Shown here: positions 16,849 through 26,138 of the stretch, one piece after another
How positions within the stretch are numbered: the first letter of the stretch is position 1
Layout of the letters: the number at the start of each line of letters is the position of its first letter
Source: Ramlibacter ginsenosidimutans
GTDB taxonomy: Bacteria > Pseudomonadota > Gammaproteobacteria > Burkholderiales > Burkholderiaceae_C
DNA: 64,000 nt
NCBI RefSeq assembly: GCF_016654015.1
Contig: NZ_JAEPWM010000004.1
Coordinates: 124,001 to 188,000, forward strand
Direction of reading: 5' to 3'
The notes under the pieces: model-generated
Database searches by the model: none
Seen by the model: the letters and a program-made list of their open reading frames with translations, nothing else
What the model was told of the DNA's origin: nothing
Program-made: the position numbers and the translations under genes

Positions 16849-17928
16849 TCAGAGCTTCTGGGCCTGCATGAAGCGGTCGAAGGTGGCTTCGGTGAAGCGG
16901 AACCAGAGGTTCTGCTCGGCGCGGAACTTGGAGTAGTCGGCGTAGATCTTGTTCCAGTCCGGGTTCTTGGCGCTCAGCTCGCTGTACAGCGCCATGGAGT
17001 GCTTGAACGCGGTGGACATCAGGTCGTTGGAGAAGGCGCGCAGCTTGGTGCCACCGGCGACCAGCGTCTTCAGCGCGGCCGGGTTGCGGGCGTCGTAGCG
17101 CGCCTGCATGATCACGTGCGCCTCGGTCGCGGCCGATTCCACGATGGCCTTGTTCTCCGCGGACAGGGCGTTGTAGGCCTTGTCGTTGACGAAGAAGTCC
17201 AGCTGCGGACCGCCTTCCCACCAGCCGGGGTAGTAGTAGTTGGGCGCGACCTTGTTGAAACCGAGCTTCAGGTCGTCATACGGACCCACCCACTCGGCCG
17301 CGTCGATGGTGCCCTTCTCCAGCGCCTGGTAGATCTCGCCGCCCGGGATGTTCTGCGGCACGCCGCCCATGCGCTCGATCACCTTGCCCGCGAAGCCGCC
17401 GACGCGGAACTTCAGGCCCTTCATGTCGGCGGCGGACTTGATCTCCTTGCGGTACCAGCCACCCATCTGGCAGCCGGTGTTGCCGCCGGGGAAGTTGACG
17501 ATGTTGTACTTGGCGTAGAACTCGCGCATCAGCTTCAGGCCGTTGCCCTCGAACATCCACGCCGTCATCTGGCGGCTGTTCAGGCCGAAGGGAATCGCGC
17601 AGCCAAGGGCGAACACCTCGTTCTTGCCGAAGAAGTAGTAGGGCGCCGTGTGCGCCATTTCCACCGTGCCCTGCTGCACGCCGTCGACCACGCCGAACGC
17701 GGGCATCAGCTCGCCGGCGGCGTGGGTGCTGACCTCGAACTTGCCGCCGGACAGGGCCTTCACGCGCGCGGAGAACACTTCGGCCGCGCCGAAGATCGTG
17801 TCCAGCGAACGCGGAAAGGACGAAGCCAGGCGCCAGCGGATCGCGGCCTGCGCGTGCACGGCTGGCGCGATGCCCGTGGCGAGGACGCCCGCGATGCCGG
17901 CCTGCTTGATGAGGGAACGACGGTCCAT
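16849..17928 (-). CDS. TRAP transporter periplasmic binding protein (DctP-type), paralog 3
   Basis: A 359-residue binding protein with the clearest Tat-type leader of the three (MDRRSLIKQAGIAGVLATG, mature start near residue 27) and the same core motifs (GGWYRKEIKSAADMKGLKFR, YPGWWEGGPQLDFFVN). The ATG at 17928 has AGGAG 6-10 nt upstream; a much longer in-frame start at 18069 would destroy the leader and is rejected. Transcribed first in the array and ended by its own terminator. It may deliver substrate to the orphan DctQM pair at 2537-4951 or to a permease outside the window. Confidence 0.9.
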   Translation of the reverse strand: MDRRSLIKQAGIAGVLATGIAPAVHAQAAIRWRLASSFPRSLDTIFGAAEVFSARVKALSGGKFEVSTHAAGELMPAFGVVDGVQQGTVEMAHTAPYYFFGKNEVFALGCAIPFGLNSRQMTAWMFEGNGLKLMREFYAKYNIVNFPGGNTGCQMGGWYRKEIKSAADMKGLKFRVGGFAGKVIERMGGVPQNIPGGEIYQALEKGTIDAAEWVGPYDDLKLGFNKVAPNYYYPGWWEGGPQLDFFVNDKAYNALSAENKAIVESAATEAHVIMQARYDARNPAALKTLVAGGTKLRAFSNDLMSTAFKHSMALYSELSAKNPDWNKIYADYSKFRAEQNLWFRFTEATFDRFMQAQKL

Positions 17929-18152
17929 GAAGACTCCTGGTTCTAAGAAGTTCGGGTTGCATGAGCCCCGTTTGCCAAACTTTCGTATTGACGCGCGAGA
18001 GTCGCCCGATTCTAGGAATGACAGGATTCCGTCAGGCCGGGGTTTTCCCTGCGTGAACAACGCACGCAAGGCAGTCGTTCACGCAACGCAGCCTGCGCGG
18101 ATCGCGTGGCTGCAGTCCGGAGTCGCGCCGCCTGCTGTGCCCGTCACGTTTC

Positions 18153-19172
18153 TCAGGGGAAGGCGAAGCCGCCGACCGAGCTTCCCGATGCCCCGACCAG
18201 CGCTGCCCCTGGAACCGAGGTACCCGCGGCCAGGGTGCTCGCGTGGCCCAGGACATAGGCCTTGTCATACGCACCGACATACAAACGGTCCTGGGCGGCA
18301 TCGACCGCGACCACTCGCGCGTTCGGCAGCGCCACGGTCCCGACCGTGACCGGCGACGCGGCGCTGGCACCGTTCACGATCGTGACACCACCGGACGGGT
18401 CGGCTGCATACAGCCGGTCGCGGCCGGGGTCGATGGCGATTCCGGTCACTGCGATCGGCAAGAGCAGGTGCCGCGCCGCAAACACCGTGCCGCTGGCGGA
18501 GTCGATGTTCGGGAACACATGAACTCCCGTGGTGGATCCGATGACGTACAGGGTGGCGCGGCCGGGATCCAGCGCGATGCCGTGCGCGCCGTCGTTGATC
18601 GTGAGGACCCGGGCAGGCACCACGGGCCCGCTGGCGCCGCTTGCCTGCGGCACGACCAGGACCTGGTCGTCGTATCTGCGGCTGCCCGCCACGTACAGGG
18701 TGTCGTGGGCGCCATCGAGGACCATCGCGTTCCCCCAGAGCCAGTCCGATGGCAGCGTGATGGTCCGGGCTGGCGTCGCGGTTTCGGTCAGGGCGCTTGC
18801 CTGGGCGTAGACAAGCACGGACGCCGCCGACATCGCATAGAGCAGGTCGTGGCTGGAGTCGTAGGCGAGCGGGTCGCGCAAGTTGGAAATGGCGAGATTC
18901 TTCTGCGCCGACAAGCTGGACCCGGAGTTCGACGTCCACGCCGGCAGCGCCGTGAGCGTGCCTTGGCCGATATCGGTCACGAACAGCTGCATTTGCACCT
19001 GCGCCGGGCTGGCGGGCGGCGTGTTGACCGCGTTCTGGCTGGGGCCCGGGTCCGCGGTCTGGCTGGACGACGTGCCTACTGCACTGGTCCCGCCGCTGCC
19101 GCCGCCTCCGCAGCCAACAAGCATCCAGAGCAACGCGAAAGCGAGCGTCGCCCGCACCAGGAACTGCTTCAT
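18153..19172 (-). CDS. lipoprotein with beta-propeller-like repeats
   Basis: A 339-residue predicted lipoprotein: hydrophobic leader and lipobox LVGC with the lipidated Cys at residue 21, then a Gly/Ser/Thr linker to about residue 60. The rest contains repeated units of the form hDxxxDxLYVhxxxx (ALDPGRATLYVIG, AIDPGRDRLYAAD, AVDAAQDRLYVGA, VLDGAHDTLYVAG), typical of YVTN/NHL-like propeller blades. It probably sits on the periplasmic face of the outer membrane. The function is unknown, and neighbouring genes give no clue. Confidence 0.7.
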   Translation of the reverse strand: MKQFLVRATLAFALLWMLVGCGGGGSGGTSAVGTSSSQTADPGPSQNAVNTPPASPAQVQMQLFVTDIGQGTLTALPAWTSNSGSSLSAQKNLAISNLRDPLAYDSSHDLLYAMSAASVLVYAQASALTETATPARTITLPSDWLWGNAMVLDGAHDTLYVAGSRRYDDQVLVVPQASGASGPVVPARVLTINDGAHGIALDPGRATLYVIGSTTGVHVFPNIDSASGTVFAARHLLLPIAVTGIAIDPGRDRLYAADPSGGVTIVNGASAASPVTVGTVALPNARVVAVDAAQDRLYVGAYDKAYVLGHASTLAAGTSVPGAALVGASGSSVGGFAFP

Positions 19173-19257
19173 CCACCCCCCTCGTCATCGCAAGACGTGC
19201 GATGTGCGCGGGGATGTTATCGGGCGCCGGGAGAAACCGCTGTTCGGTTTTTCCCTC

Positions 19258-21144
19258 TCAGCCGACGACCTTCAGGTTGGGGGCGGGCCGTTCCAGCAGC
19301 TCGCCGAAGCGCGCCTGGATCGAAGCCTCGATGCCCGCGGCGTCGAGGCCTTGCAGCGACAGCAGCTTCGCCGGGTCCCCGTGCGGCGCGTACTCGTCGC
19401 GCAGCCCCAGTTGCAGCACCGGCTTGACGATGCCGGCGGCGTTGAGCGCCTCGGTGACCGCGCTGCCCGCGCCGCCCATGATGGCGCCCTCTTCCACCGT
19501 GACCAGCGCGTCGTGCGAGGCGGCGATCTGCAGCAGCAGTTCGGTGTCCAGGGGCTTGGCCCAGCGCATGTTCGCGACGGTGAGGTCCAGCCGGTCCGCC
19601 GCCTGCAGCACCGGGTAGAGCAGCGTGCCGAAGGCGAGCACCGCGACGCGATGGCCCTGGCGGCGCAGTTCGCCCTTGCCGAAGGGCAGCGGGTGCAGGC
19701 CCGGTTCCACCGTGGTCCCCACGCCGGCGCCGCGCGGATAGCGCACCGCCACCGGATGGTCCTGCTGGTAGGCCGTGGTGAGCAGCTTGCGCGTCTCGTT
19801 CTCGTCGGCCGGGCAGGCGATGCTCACGTTGGGGATGCAGCGCAGGTAGGCGATGTCGTAGGCGCCCGCATGCGTGGGACCGTCGGCGCCGACGAGGCCC
19901 GCGCGATCGAGCGCGAACACCACCGGCAGCTTCTGCAGCGCCACGTCGTGGATCAACTGGTCGTAGCCGCGCTGCAGGAAGGTCGAATAGATCGCGACCA
20001 CCGGCTTCAGGCCTTCGCAGGCGATGCCCGCCGCGAACGTGACCGCGTGCTGTTCGGCGATGCCGACGTCGAAGTAGCGGTCCGGGAAGCGCTGGTGGAA
20101 CTCCACCATGCCCGAGCCTTCTCGCATGGCCGGCGTGATGCCGACCAGCCGGTGGTCCTGGGCCGCCATGTCGCACAGCCAGTGGCCGAACACCTGGGTG
20201 AAGGTGGGCTTCGGCGGCGTCGCCGGCTTCACCAGGCCGACCGCGGGATCGAACTTGCCAGGCCCGTGGTAGGCCACCGGGTCCGCTTCGGCCAGTTTGT
20301 AGCCCTGGCCCTTCCTGGTCACCACGTGCAGGAACTGCGGGCCCTTGAGCTGGCGGATGTTCTCCAGCGTCGGCACCAGCGATTCGAGGTCGTGCCCGTC
20401 GATCGGGCCGATGTAGTTGAAGCCGAACTTCTCGAACAGCGTGGCCGGAACGACCATGCCCTTGGCATGTTCCTCGATGCGCTTGGCCAGCTCGAACAGC
20501 GGCGGCGCGACGTGCAGCACCTTCTTGCCCAGCTCCTTGGTGGCGGCGTAGAAGCGGCCGCTCATGAGCTGCGCGAGGTAGCGGTTCAGCGCGCCCACCG
20601 GCGGGCTGATCGACATGTCGTTGTCGTTCAGGATGACCAGCAGGTCCGTGTCGGTCACGCCCGCGTTGTTCAGAGCCTCGAACGCCATGCCCGCGCTCAT
20701 CGCGCCGTCGCCGATCACGGCGATCGAGTGGCGCTGCTCGCCTTTCAGCTTGGCCGCCACCGCCATGCCCAGCGCCGCGGAGATGCTGGTGGACGAATGC
20801 GCCGTGCCGAAGGTGTCGTACTCGCTCTCGGCCCGCTGCGGGAAGCCGGCGAGGCCGCCCAGCTGGCGCAACGAGGCCATGCGGTCGCGCCGGCCGGTGA
20901 GGATCTTGTGCGGATAGGTCTGGTGCCCCACGTCCCAGACGACGCGGTCCCAGGGCGTGTTGAACACGTAGTGCAGCGCGATGGTCAGTTCCACCGTGCC
21001 CAGGTTGGAGCTCAGGTGCCCGCCCGTGCGCGCCACCGACTCCAGCACGTAGGAGCGCAATTCGTCGGCCAGCACGGGCAGCTGTGCGCGTCCCAGCCGG
21101 CGCAGGTCGGCGGGATCGTTGATCGTTTCCAGCAGCGTTGCCAT
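19258..21144 (-). CDS. dxs: 1-deoxy-D-xylulose-5-phosphate synthase
   Basis: A 628-residue thiamine-diphosphate enzyme that condenses pyruvate and glyceraldehyde-3-phosphate, the entry step of the MEP isoprenoid pathway. Seen are [20 protein letters not shown] near the N-terminus, the ThDP motif [18 protein letters not shown]...LNDNDMSI, and the C-terminal transketolase domain with [15 protein letters not shown]. Length matches E. coli Dxs (620). The ATG at 21144 lies 2 bp after the ispA stop, so it is the last gene of the xseB-ispA-dxs operon; the upstream continuation of the frame is ispA antisense-free overlap and is not used. Confidence 0.97.
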   Translation of the reverse strand: MATLLETINDPADLRRLGRAQLPVLADELRSYVLESVARTGGHLSSNLGTVELTIALHYVFNTPWDRVVWDVGHQTYPHKILTGRRDRMASLRQLGGLAGFPQRAESEYDTFGTAHSSTSISAALGMAVAAKLKGEQRHSIAVIGDGAMSAGMAFEALNNAGVTDTDLLVILNDNDMSISPPVGALNRYLAQLMSGRFYAATKELGKKVLHVAPPLFELAKRIEEHAKGMVVPATLFEKFGFNYIGPIDGHDLESLVPTLENIRQLKGPQFLHVVTRKGQGYKLAEADPVAYHGPGKFDPAVGLVKPATPPKPTFTQVFGHWLCDMAAQDHRLVGITPAMREGSGMVEFHQRFPDRYFDVGIAEQHAVTFAAGIACEGLKPVVAIYSTFLQRGYDQLIHDVALQKLPVVFALDRAGLVGADGPTHAGAYDIAYLRCIPNVSIACPADENETRKLLTTAYQQDHPVAVRYPRGAGVGTTVEPGLHPLPFGKGELRRQGHRVAVLAFGTLLYPVLQAADRLDLTVANMRWAKPLDTELLLQIAASHDALVTVEEGAIMGGAGSAVTEALNAAGIVKPVLQLGLRDEYAPHGDPAKLLSLQGLDAAGIEASIQARFGELLERPAPNLKVVG

Positions 21145-21146
21145 TT

Positions 21147-22067
21147 CTAGTTGTCCCTGTGCACCACCATCTCGGCCAGCGCGCGCAGTGCCTGCGTGTC
21201 GGCCAGCCCGGTGGTCGCGAGCGCGGCGCGCGCCTGTTCCAGCAATTCGGCGGCATGGTTGCGGGCCCGGTCCAGGCCCAGCAGCGACACGTAGGTCGGC
21301 TTGTCCTGCAGCGCGTCCTTGCCCGCCGTCTTGCCAAGGGTAGCGGAATCCGCGGTCACATCGAGGATGTCGTCGACCACCTGGAAGGCCAGGCCCAGGG
21401 CCCGGCCATATTCCGCAAGTCCGCTCGCGGCCTCGGGCGCCGCCTCGCCGCAAGCTGCCCCCATCATGACACTGGCCTGCAGCAGCGCGCCCGTTTTCAG
21501 GCGATGCATGTGTCGCAATTCATCTTCGGTGAGCCTCTGGCCGACCGCCGCGAGGTCGATGGCCTGCCCGCCCGCCATGCCGGAGCCGCCCGCGGCCTGC
21601 GCGAGCAGGCGGCAAAGGCGGGCCTGCGTGCGATCGGGGATGCCGGCATCCGCCGGTGCCAGCAGCTCGAAGGCCAGCGCCTGCAGCGCATCGCCGGCCA
21701 GCAAGGCCGTGGCCTCGCCATACGCCACGTGCACCGTGGGCTTGCCCCGGCGCAGCACGTCGTTGTCCATGCAGGGCATGTCGTCGTGCACGAGCGAATA
21801 CGCGTGGATCAGCTCGACGGCGCAGGCGGCGCGCAGGGCTGCGTCCAGGTTCCCGCGCACGGCTTCGGCTGCGCCCAGCACCAGCAGGGGGCGCAGGCGC
21901 TTGCCGCCGTCCAGCACGGCGTACCGCATCGCTTCCCCCAGGCGCACCGGCGCGTCGTGCGGAACCCACGCCGACAAGGCCTGTTCCACCCGCGCGAGCC
22001 GTTCGGCCGACCAGGACTTCAGGTCGAACACGGAGCCGTCACTGGGCCCGAGCGCCGCGGCGCTCAC
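21147..22067 (-). CDS. ispA: farnesyl diphosphate synthase (polyprenyl synthetase)
   Basis: A 306-residue prenyltransferase that builds farnesyl diphosphate from IPP and DMAPP. Both Asp-rich motifs are present: [17 protein letters not shown] (first) and [11 protein letters not shown] (second), plus [11 protein letters not shown] for substrate phosphate binding. The start is the GTG at 22067, which overlaps the xseB stop as GTGA; this gives the expected length, while longer alternatives read through xseB. It is translationally coupled to xseB and followed directly by dxs. Confidence 0.96.
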   Translation of the reverse strand: MSAAALGPSDGSVFDLKSWSAERLARVEQALSAWVPHDAPVRLGEAMRYAVLDGGKRLRPLLVLGAAEAVRGNLDAALRAACAVELIHAYSLVHDDMPCMDNDVLRRGKPTVHVAYGEATALLAGDALQALAFELLAPADAGIPDRTQARLCRLLAQAAGGSGMAGGQAIDLAAVGQRLTEDELRHMHRLKTGALLQASVMMGAACGEAAPEAASGLAEYGRALGLAFQVVDDILDVTADSATLGKTAGKDALQDKPTYVSLLGLDRARNHAAELLEQARAALATTGLADTQALRALAEMVVHRDN

Positions 22068-22291
22068 TCGCCCGCCCACGGCTTGAGCACGCCGGCGTCG
22101 AGCACCTTGATCTGTTCCTCCACGGCCTGCAGCTTCTCGCGGCAGAACTTCAGCAGGTCGGCGCCCCGCTCGTAGCCGGCCAGCAGCTGTTCGAGCGGCA
22201 GCTGGCCCGACTCGATCAGACCGGTGAGTTGTTCGAGTTCTTCCATCGCCGCTTCGTAGCTGGCAGGAGGTTTGAAAGGCGGCTTGGGCAT
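22064..22291 (-). CDS. xseB: exodeoxyribonuclease VII small subunit
   Basis: A 75-residue protein matching XseB, the small subunit of the single-strand-specific exonuclease [24 protein letters not shown], then [19 protein letters not shown]. The ATG at 22291 is chosen with GGAAAAG upstream; a TTG at 22309 would add six residues. It heads the operon with ispA and dxs, the standard arrangement in many betaproteobacteria. The large subunit xseA is not in the window. Confidence 0.93.
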   Translation of the reverse strand: MPKPPFKPPASYEAAMEELEQLTGLIESGQLPLEQLLAGYERGADLLKFCREKLQAVEEQIKVLDAGVLKPWAGE

Positions 22292-22429
22292 GCAATCTTT
22301 TCCGGTCAACCATGGATTTTAGGCGAGCGCCCCCCAAGTGCAGCCGGAGGGTAGAATCGCCCTCCCTTCTCTGTCGCGCTCCAAGCGTGGCCCTGCCCCT
22401 TCATAGGGGGAGTCTCTAGGTCAGGTGAA

Positions 22430-23581
22430 ATGTCTGATTTAAGTCTTCAGCTACAGCAGGCCGCAAGCCAACTTTCCGTTTCCAGCTACTTCGACCCAGC
22501 GCTGTTCGAGCGCGAGATGGAGCTGATCTTCCAGCACGGGCCCCGGTACCTGGGGCACGAACTCGCCATTCCCGAGGCTGGGGATTACTACGCACTGCCG
22601 CAGGAAGGCGAGGGGCGCGCGCTGCTGCGCACCCGCAACGGCATCGAGCTGATCTCCAACGTGTGCCGGCACCGGCAGGCGGTGATGCTGCGCGGGCGCG
22701 GCTCGGTGAACGCGAGTCCTTCGTCCGGGGGGAACATCGTGTGCCCGTTACATCGATGGACCTACAGCGCCGGCCAGGGCGGCAAGGCGGGCACGCTGCT
22801 GGGCGCGCCGCACTTCGCGACGGACCCCTGCCTCAACCTCAACAACTACGCGGTCCAGACCTGGAACGGGCTGGTGTTCGAAGGCGGCGGCAAGCACTTC
22901 GACGTGCAGCGCGCGCTGGCGAAGCTGGGGCCCAGGGCGGACCTGGACTTCAGCGGCTACGTGTACGACCGCACCCAGCTGCACGAGGTCGACTACAACT
23001 GGAAGACGTTCATCGAGGTCTACCTCGAGGACTACCACGTCGGCCCCTTCCATCCGGGCCTGGGCAACTTCGTGACCTGCGATGACCTGCGCTGGGAATT
23101 CGGCCCCGAATACTCGGTGCAGACCGTGGGCGTCGCCGGCAAGCTCGGCAAGCCGGGCTCGGACGTGTACCGGCAATGGCACGAGCAGGTGCTGCGCTAC
23201 CAGGACGGCCGCATGCCCAAGCACGGCGCGGTGTGGCTCACGCTCTATCCCAACGTGATGGTCGAGTGGTACCCGAACGTGCTGGTGGTCTCCACGCTGT
23301 TCCCCAAGGGCCCGCAGAAGACGCTGAACGTGGTGGAGTTCTTCTATCCCGAGGAGATCGCCGCCTTCGAACGCGAGTTCGTGGAAGCCCAGCAGGCCGC
23401 CTACATGGAGACCTGCGTGGAGGACGACGAGATCGCCCTGCGCATGGACGCGGGCCGCAAGGCGCTGATGGAGCGCGGCGACAACGAGGCCGGGCCCTAC
23501 CAGAGCCCCATGGAAGACGGCATGCAGCACTTCCACGAGTGGTACGGCGACGCCATGGGCCCGCGCCCGGCCCGACCCTGA
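22430..23581 (+). CDS. Rieske aromatic ring-hydroxylating oxygenase alpha subunit
   Basis: A 383-residue Rieske oxygenase. The [2Fe-2S] ligands are C-x-H in NVCRHRQ and C-x2-H in IVCPLHRW (about residues 78-108), with a longer than usual spacer. The mononuclear-iron His pair is in EDYHVGPFHPG near residue 202, with the third acidic ligand probably in the C-terminal part. Substrate could be an aromatic acid, choline-like amine or similar. The promoter side carries TAGAAT at 22352-22357. It abuts a LeuD-like gene with no gap, and no reductase or ferredoxin gene is adjacent. Confidence 0.85.
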   Translation: MSDLSLQLQQAASQLSVSSYFDPALFEREMELIFQHGPRYLGHELAIPEAGDYYALPQEGEGRALLRTRNGIELISNVCRHRQAVMLRGRGSVNASPSSGGNIVCPLHRWTYSAGQGGKAGTLLGAPHFATDPCLNLNNYAVQTWNGLVFEGGGKHFDVQRALAKLGPRADLDFSGYVYDRTQLHEVDYNWKTFIEVYLEDYHVGPFHPGLGNFVTCDDLRWEFGPEYSVQTVGVAGKLGKPGSDVYRQWHEQVLRYQDGRMPKHGAVWLTLYPNVMVEWYPNVLVVSTLFPKGPQKTLNVVEFFYPEEIAAFEREFVEAQQAAYMETCVEDDEIALRMDAGRKALMERGDNEAGPYQSPMEDGMQHFHEWYGDAMGPRPARP

Positions 23582-24235
23582 GTGCCGGCCTTTCCCGAAG
23601 GCCTGCACCGCGGCATCGTGGTGCCCCTGGACCGGCGCAACGTCGACACCGACGCGATCTTTCCCAAGCAGTACGGGCGCTCGACCGCGAAGAGCGGCTA
23701 CGGGCCCGTGCTGTTCGACAACTGGCGCTATCTCGATCCCGGTGACCTGGACAGCGACCACGCGCGGCGCCGGCCGGACCCCGGGTTCGTGCTGAACGAC
23801 CCCGCGCTGCGCGGCGCAACGGTGCTGCTGGCCGAGGAGAACTTCGGCTGCGGCTCCAGCCGCGAACACGCCGTGTGGGCGCTGCGGGATTACGGTTTCC
23901 GCGCGGTGGTGGCGCCCAGCTTCGGCGACATCTTCCGCCAGAACTGCGCGCTGAACGGCGTCGCGCCCATCGTCCTGGCGCCGCGCGAGGTCCGCGCACT
24001 GTTCGACCTGGCGCAACTCGGGCCGCTGGAGGTCCTCATCGACGTGCACGAGGGCCGGCTTGCGGCCGGCCCGCACGCGTTCGCGTTCCAGCTCACGCCG
24101 CGGCAGCGCCTGCTGCTGACACAGGACGTGGACTGGATAGGCGCGACGCTCGCGCAGCGCGATCGCATCGCGGCCTTCGAGGCCGAGCGCCTCGCGCGCC
24201 AGCCCTGGCTCGCGCGCATGTTCCCGGGCCGCTGA
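23582..24235 (+). CDS. leuD: 3-isopropylmalate dehydratase small subunit-like (LeuD)
   Basis: A 217-residue aconitase-family swivel-domain subunit: NVDTDAIFPKQYG near the N-terminus, EENFGCGSSREHAVWALRDYG at 85-104 and SFGDIFRQNCALNGV near 120. In leucine synthesis it pairs with LeuC to isomerise 2- to 3-isopropylmalate. Here no leuC lies nearby; the gene is sandwiched between a Rieske oxygenase (zero-base gap) and an EamA permease (1-bp overlap), so it may be a second copy with another role. The start is a GTG directly after the oxygenase TGA. Confidence 0.85.
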   Translation: MPAFPEGLHRGIVVPLDRRNVDTDAIFPKQYGRSTAKSGYGPVLFDNWRYLDPGDLDSDHARRRPDPGFVLNDPALRGATVLLAEENFGCGSSREHAVWALRDYGFRAVVAPSFGDIFRQNCALNGVAPIVLAPREVRALFDLAQLGPLEVLIDVHEGRLAAGPHAFAFQLTPRQRLLLTQDVDWIGATLAQRDRIAAFEAERLARQPWLARMFPGR

Positions 24236-25134
24236 TGGACGCGCTGTGGATGCTCGCCGCCTCCCTGTTCTTCGCGAGCATGGCGGTCTGCATCAAGTTC
24301 GCATCCGCCTGGTTCAACGCCGCCGAGCTGGTGTTCTGGCGCGGCCTGCTCGGCATGGTGGTGATGGGCTTGTGGGCGCGCTCGCGCCGCACGTCGCTCG
24401 CCACGCGCTATCCGGTCATGCACGCGTGGCGCAGCCTGGTCGGCGTGCTGTCGCTGGGCGCCTGGTTCTATGCGATCGCCGGATTGCCGCTGGCCACCGC
24501 CATGACCCTCAACTACATGAGCAGCGTCTGGATCGCGGCCTTCCTGGTCGGCGGCGCGCTGGTGGCGTGGAATCCGCGCGCGGGCACCGCTGTCATCACG
24601 CGCCAGGGGCCGCTGGCGCTGACCGTGCTCGCGGGCTTTGCGGGCGTCGTGCTGATGCTGCGGCCAACGATCGGCTCGCAGCAGGTGTTCGCCGGACTTG
24701 TGGGGCTGCTCTCGGGCGTTCTCTCGGCCTTCGCCTACCTGCAGGTGATGGCGCTCGGGCGCATCGGCGAGCCGGAGGTGCGCACGGTCTTCTACTTCGC
24801 CGCCGGTTCCGCGGTCGCCGGTGCCATCGGCATGACGCTGGCCGGCGTGTCGCCGTGGGATTGGGGCCATGCCGCGTGGCTGTTGCCGATGGCCGTGCTC
24901 GCGTCGCTGGGCCAGTGGTGCATGACCCGCGCCTACAGCCACGGCGCGACGCTGCTGGTGGCGAACCTGCAGTACTCCGGCATCGTGTTCGGCGCGCTGT
25001 ACAGCCTCGCCTTGTTCGGCGACCGCATCCCGCTGGCCGGCTGGGGCGGCATGGCCCTGATCTGCGCGAGCGGCATCGCCGCCACGGTGCTGCGCTCGGG
25101 GGCGGCCCCGGATGCGCCGGCGGAGGAGCATTGA
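24235..25134 (+). CDS. EamA/DMT-family inner-membrane transporter
   Basis: A 299-residue protein with ten predicted helices in two EamA repeats, the drug/metabolite transporter layout. Seen: SMAVCIKFASAWFNAAELVFWRG-type first repeat start and QYSGIVFGALYSLALFGD in the second repeat. Members export amino acids, sugars or metabolites. Its ATG overlaps the LeuD-like stop by one base (TGATG), which indicates translational coupling with the two genes upstream. The substrate is unknown. Confidence 0.85.
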   Translation: MDALWMLAASLFFASMAVCIKFASAWFNAAELVFWRGLLGMVVMGLWARSRRTSLATRYPVMHAWRSLVGVLSLGAWFYAIAGLPLATAMTLNYMSSVWIAAFLVGGALVAWNPRAGTAVITRQGPLALTVLAGFAGVVLMLRPTIGSQQVFAGLVGLLSGVLSAFAYLQVMALGRIGEPEVRTVFYFAAGSAVAGAIGMTLAGVSPWDWGHAAWLLPMAVLASLGQWCMTRAYSHGATLLVANLQYSGIVFGALYSLALFGDRIPLAGWGGMALICASGIAATVLRSGAAPDAPAEEH

Positions 25135-25140
25135 AGGGTA

Positions 25141-25218
25141 AGGGGCTAGGGGCTAGGGACGAGGGAAACAGCCACAATACCGCCAGCCCTGATCCCTAGC
25201 CCCTAGCCCCTAGCCCCT
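25141..25218. repeat. telomere-like GGGGCTA inverted repeat before sseA
   Basis: A perfect 19-bp inverted repeat (25141-25159 and 25193-25211) built from GGGGCTA heptamers on the left and TAGCCCC heptamers on the right; the right arm has an extra unit up to 25218. Each arm forms a four-run G-quadruplex motif on one strand (plus on the left, minus on the right). The right arm ends 3 nt before the sseA ATG and replaces a normal ribosome-binding site. Confidence 0.8.
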
Positions 25219-25221
25219 GCG

Positions 25222-26109
25222 ATGTACCCCACCCTCATCTCCCCCGAGCAACTGATGGCCTTGCAGGCCGCCAAGGCCCGCGTGATGGTGTTCGACTGCA
25301 GCTTCGAGCTGATGGACGCCACCGCCGGCGAGAAGCACTACCTGCAGTCGCACATTCCCGGCGCGGTGTACGCGGACCTGGACCACGCCTTGAGCGACAA
25401 GGGCACGCCCGACGCGAGCGGTGCGCCGCAGCCGCATCCTGGTGCGGCATCGGGCGGACGCCATCCGCTGCCCAGCCGCGAGAAGTTCGCCATGTGGTTG
25501 TCCAGCGTGGGCTTCGCCAACGACATGCAGGCCGTGGTGTACGACCGCAATGGCGCGAACTACTGCGGGCGGCTGTGGTGGATGCTCAAGTGGGCAGGCC
25601 ACGAGGCCGTCGCCATCCTCGACGGCGGACTGCAGGCCTGGCAGGCCGCGGGGGGCGAGGTGCGCTCGGGCACCGAGCCTTCGCACTTCCAGTCGAACTT
25701 CGAGCTCGGTGAGCCCTTGCGCCGGCTGGTCGTCACACAGGAGGTCGCGCAGGCGCTCGGCCAATCCGCGCTGACGCTGATCGATGCCCGCCCACCGCAG
25801 CGCTTCCGCGGCGAAGTCGAGCCGCTCGATCCGGTTGCGGGCCACATCCCCGGCGCGCTCAACCGGCCGTTCGCGCAGAACATCGGGGCGGACGGACGCT
25901 TCAAGCCGCGCGAAGCGTTGCGCGCCGAATTCGACGCGCTGCTTGCGGGTCGCGATCCGGCCAGCGTCGTGCACCAGTGCGGCAGCGGTGTCAGCGCCGT
26001 GCCGAACCTCGTTGCGATGGAGCTCGCTGGCTACGCCCCCACGGGCTTGTATGCAGGCAGCTGGAGCGAGTGGTCGCGCACGCCGGGGCTGCCGGTGGAA
26101 AAGGGCTGA
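25222..26109 (+). CDS. sseA: 3-mercaptopyruvate/thiosulfate sulfurtransferase
   Basis: A 295-residue tandem-rhodanese protein. Domain 1 (about 5-145) is inactive-like and domain 2 (about 160-290) carries the active loop HQCGSGVSAVPN, the CGSG[VT]-type signature of mercaptopyruvate sulfurtransferases. It transfers sulfur from 3-mercaptopyruvate to thiols or cyanide in the cytoplasm. No Shine-Dalgarno sequence is seen, because a TAGCCCC repeat runs up to 4 nt before the ATG. It is convergent with a VOC-family gene. Family and reaction are well supported; the preferred acceptor is not. Confidence 0.88.
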   Translation: MYPTLISPEQLMALQAAKARVMVFDCSFELMDATAGEKHYLQSHIPGAVYADLDHALSDKGTPDASGAPQPHPGAASGGRHPLPSREKFAMWLSSVGFANDMQAVVYDRNGANYCGRLWWMLKWAGHEAVAILDGGLQAWQAAGGEVRSGTEPSHFQSNFELGEPLRRLVVTQEVAQALGQSALTLIDARPPQRFRGEVEPLDPVAGHIPGALNRPFAQNIGADGRFKPREALRAEFDALLAGRDPASVVHQCGSGVSAVPNLVAMELAGYAPTGLYAGSWSEWSRTPGLPVEKG

Positions 26110-26110
26110 G

Positions 26111-26130
26111 CGCACGCGCGGGGGCGTGCG
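26111..26130. terminator. hairpin between convergent genes
   Basis: CGCACGC (26111-26117) pairs with GCGTGCG (26124-26130) across a 6-nt loop directly after the sseA stop and 8 bp before the end of the convergent VOC gene. No T-tract is present, so it is only a possible bidirectional terminator. Confidence 0.4.
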
Positions 26131-26138
26131 ATCGAGAC

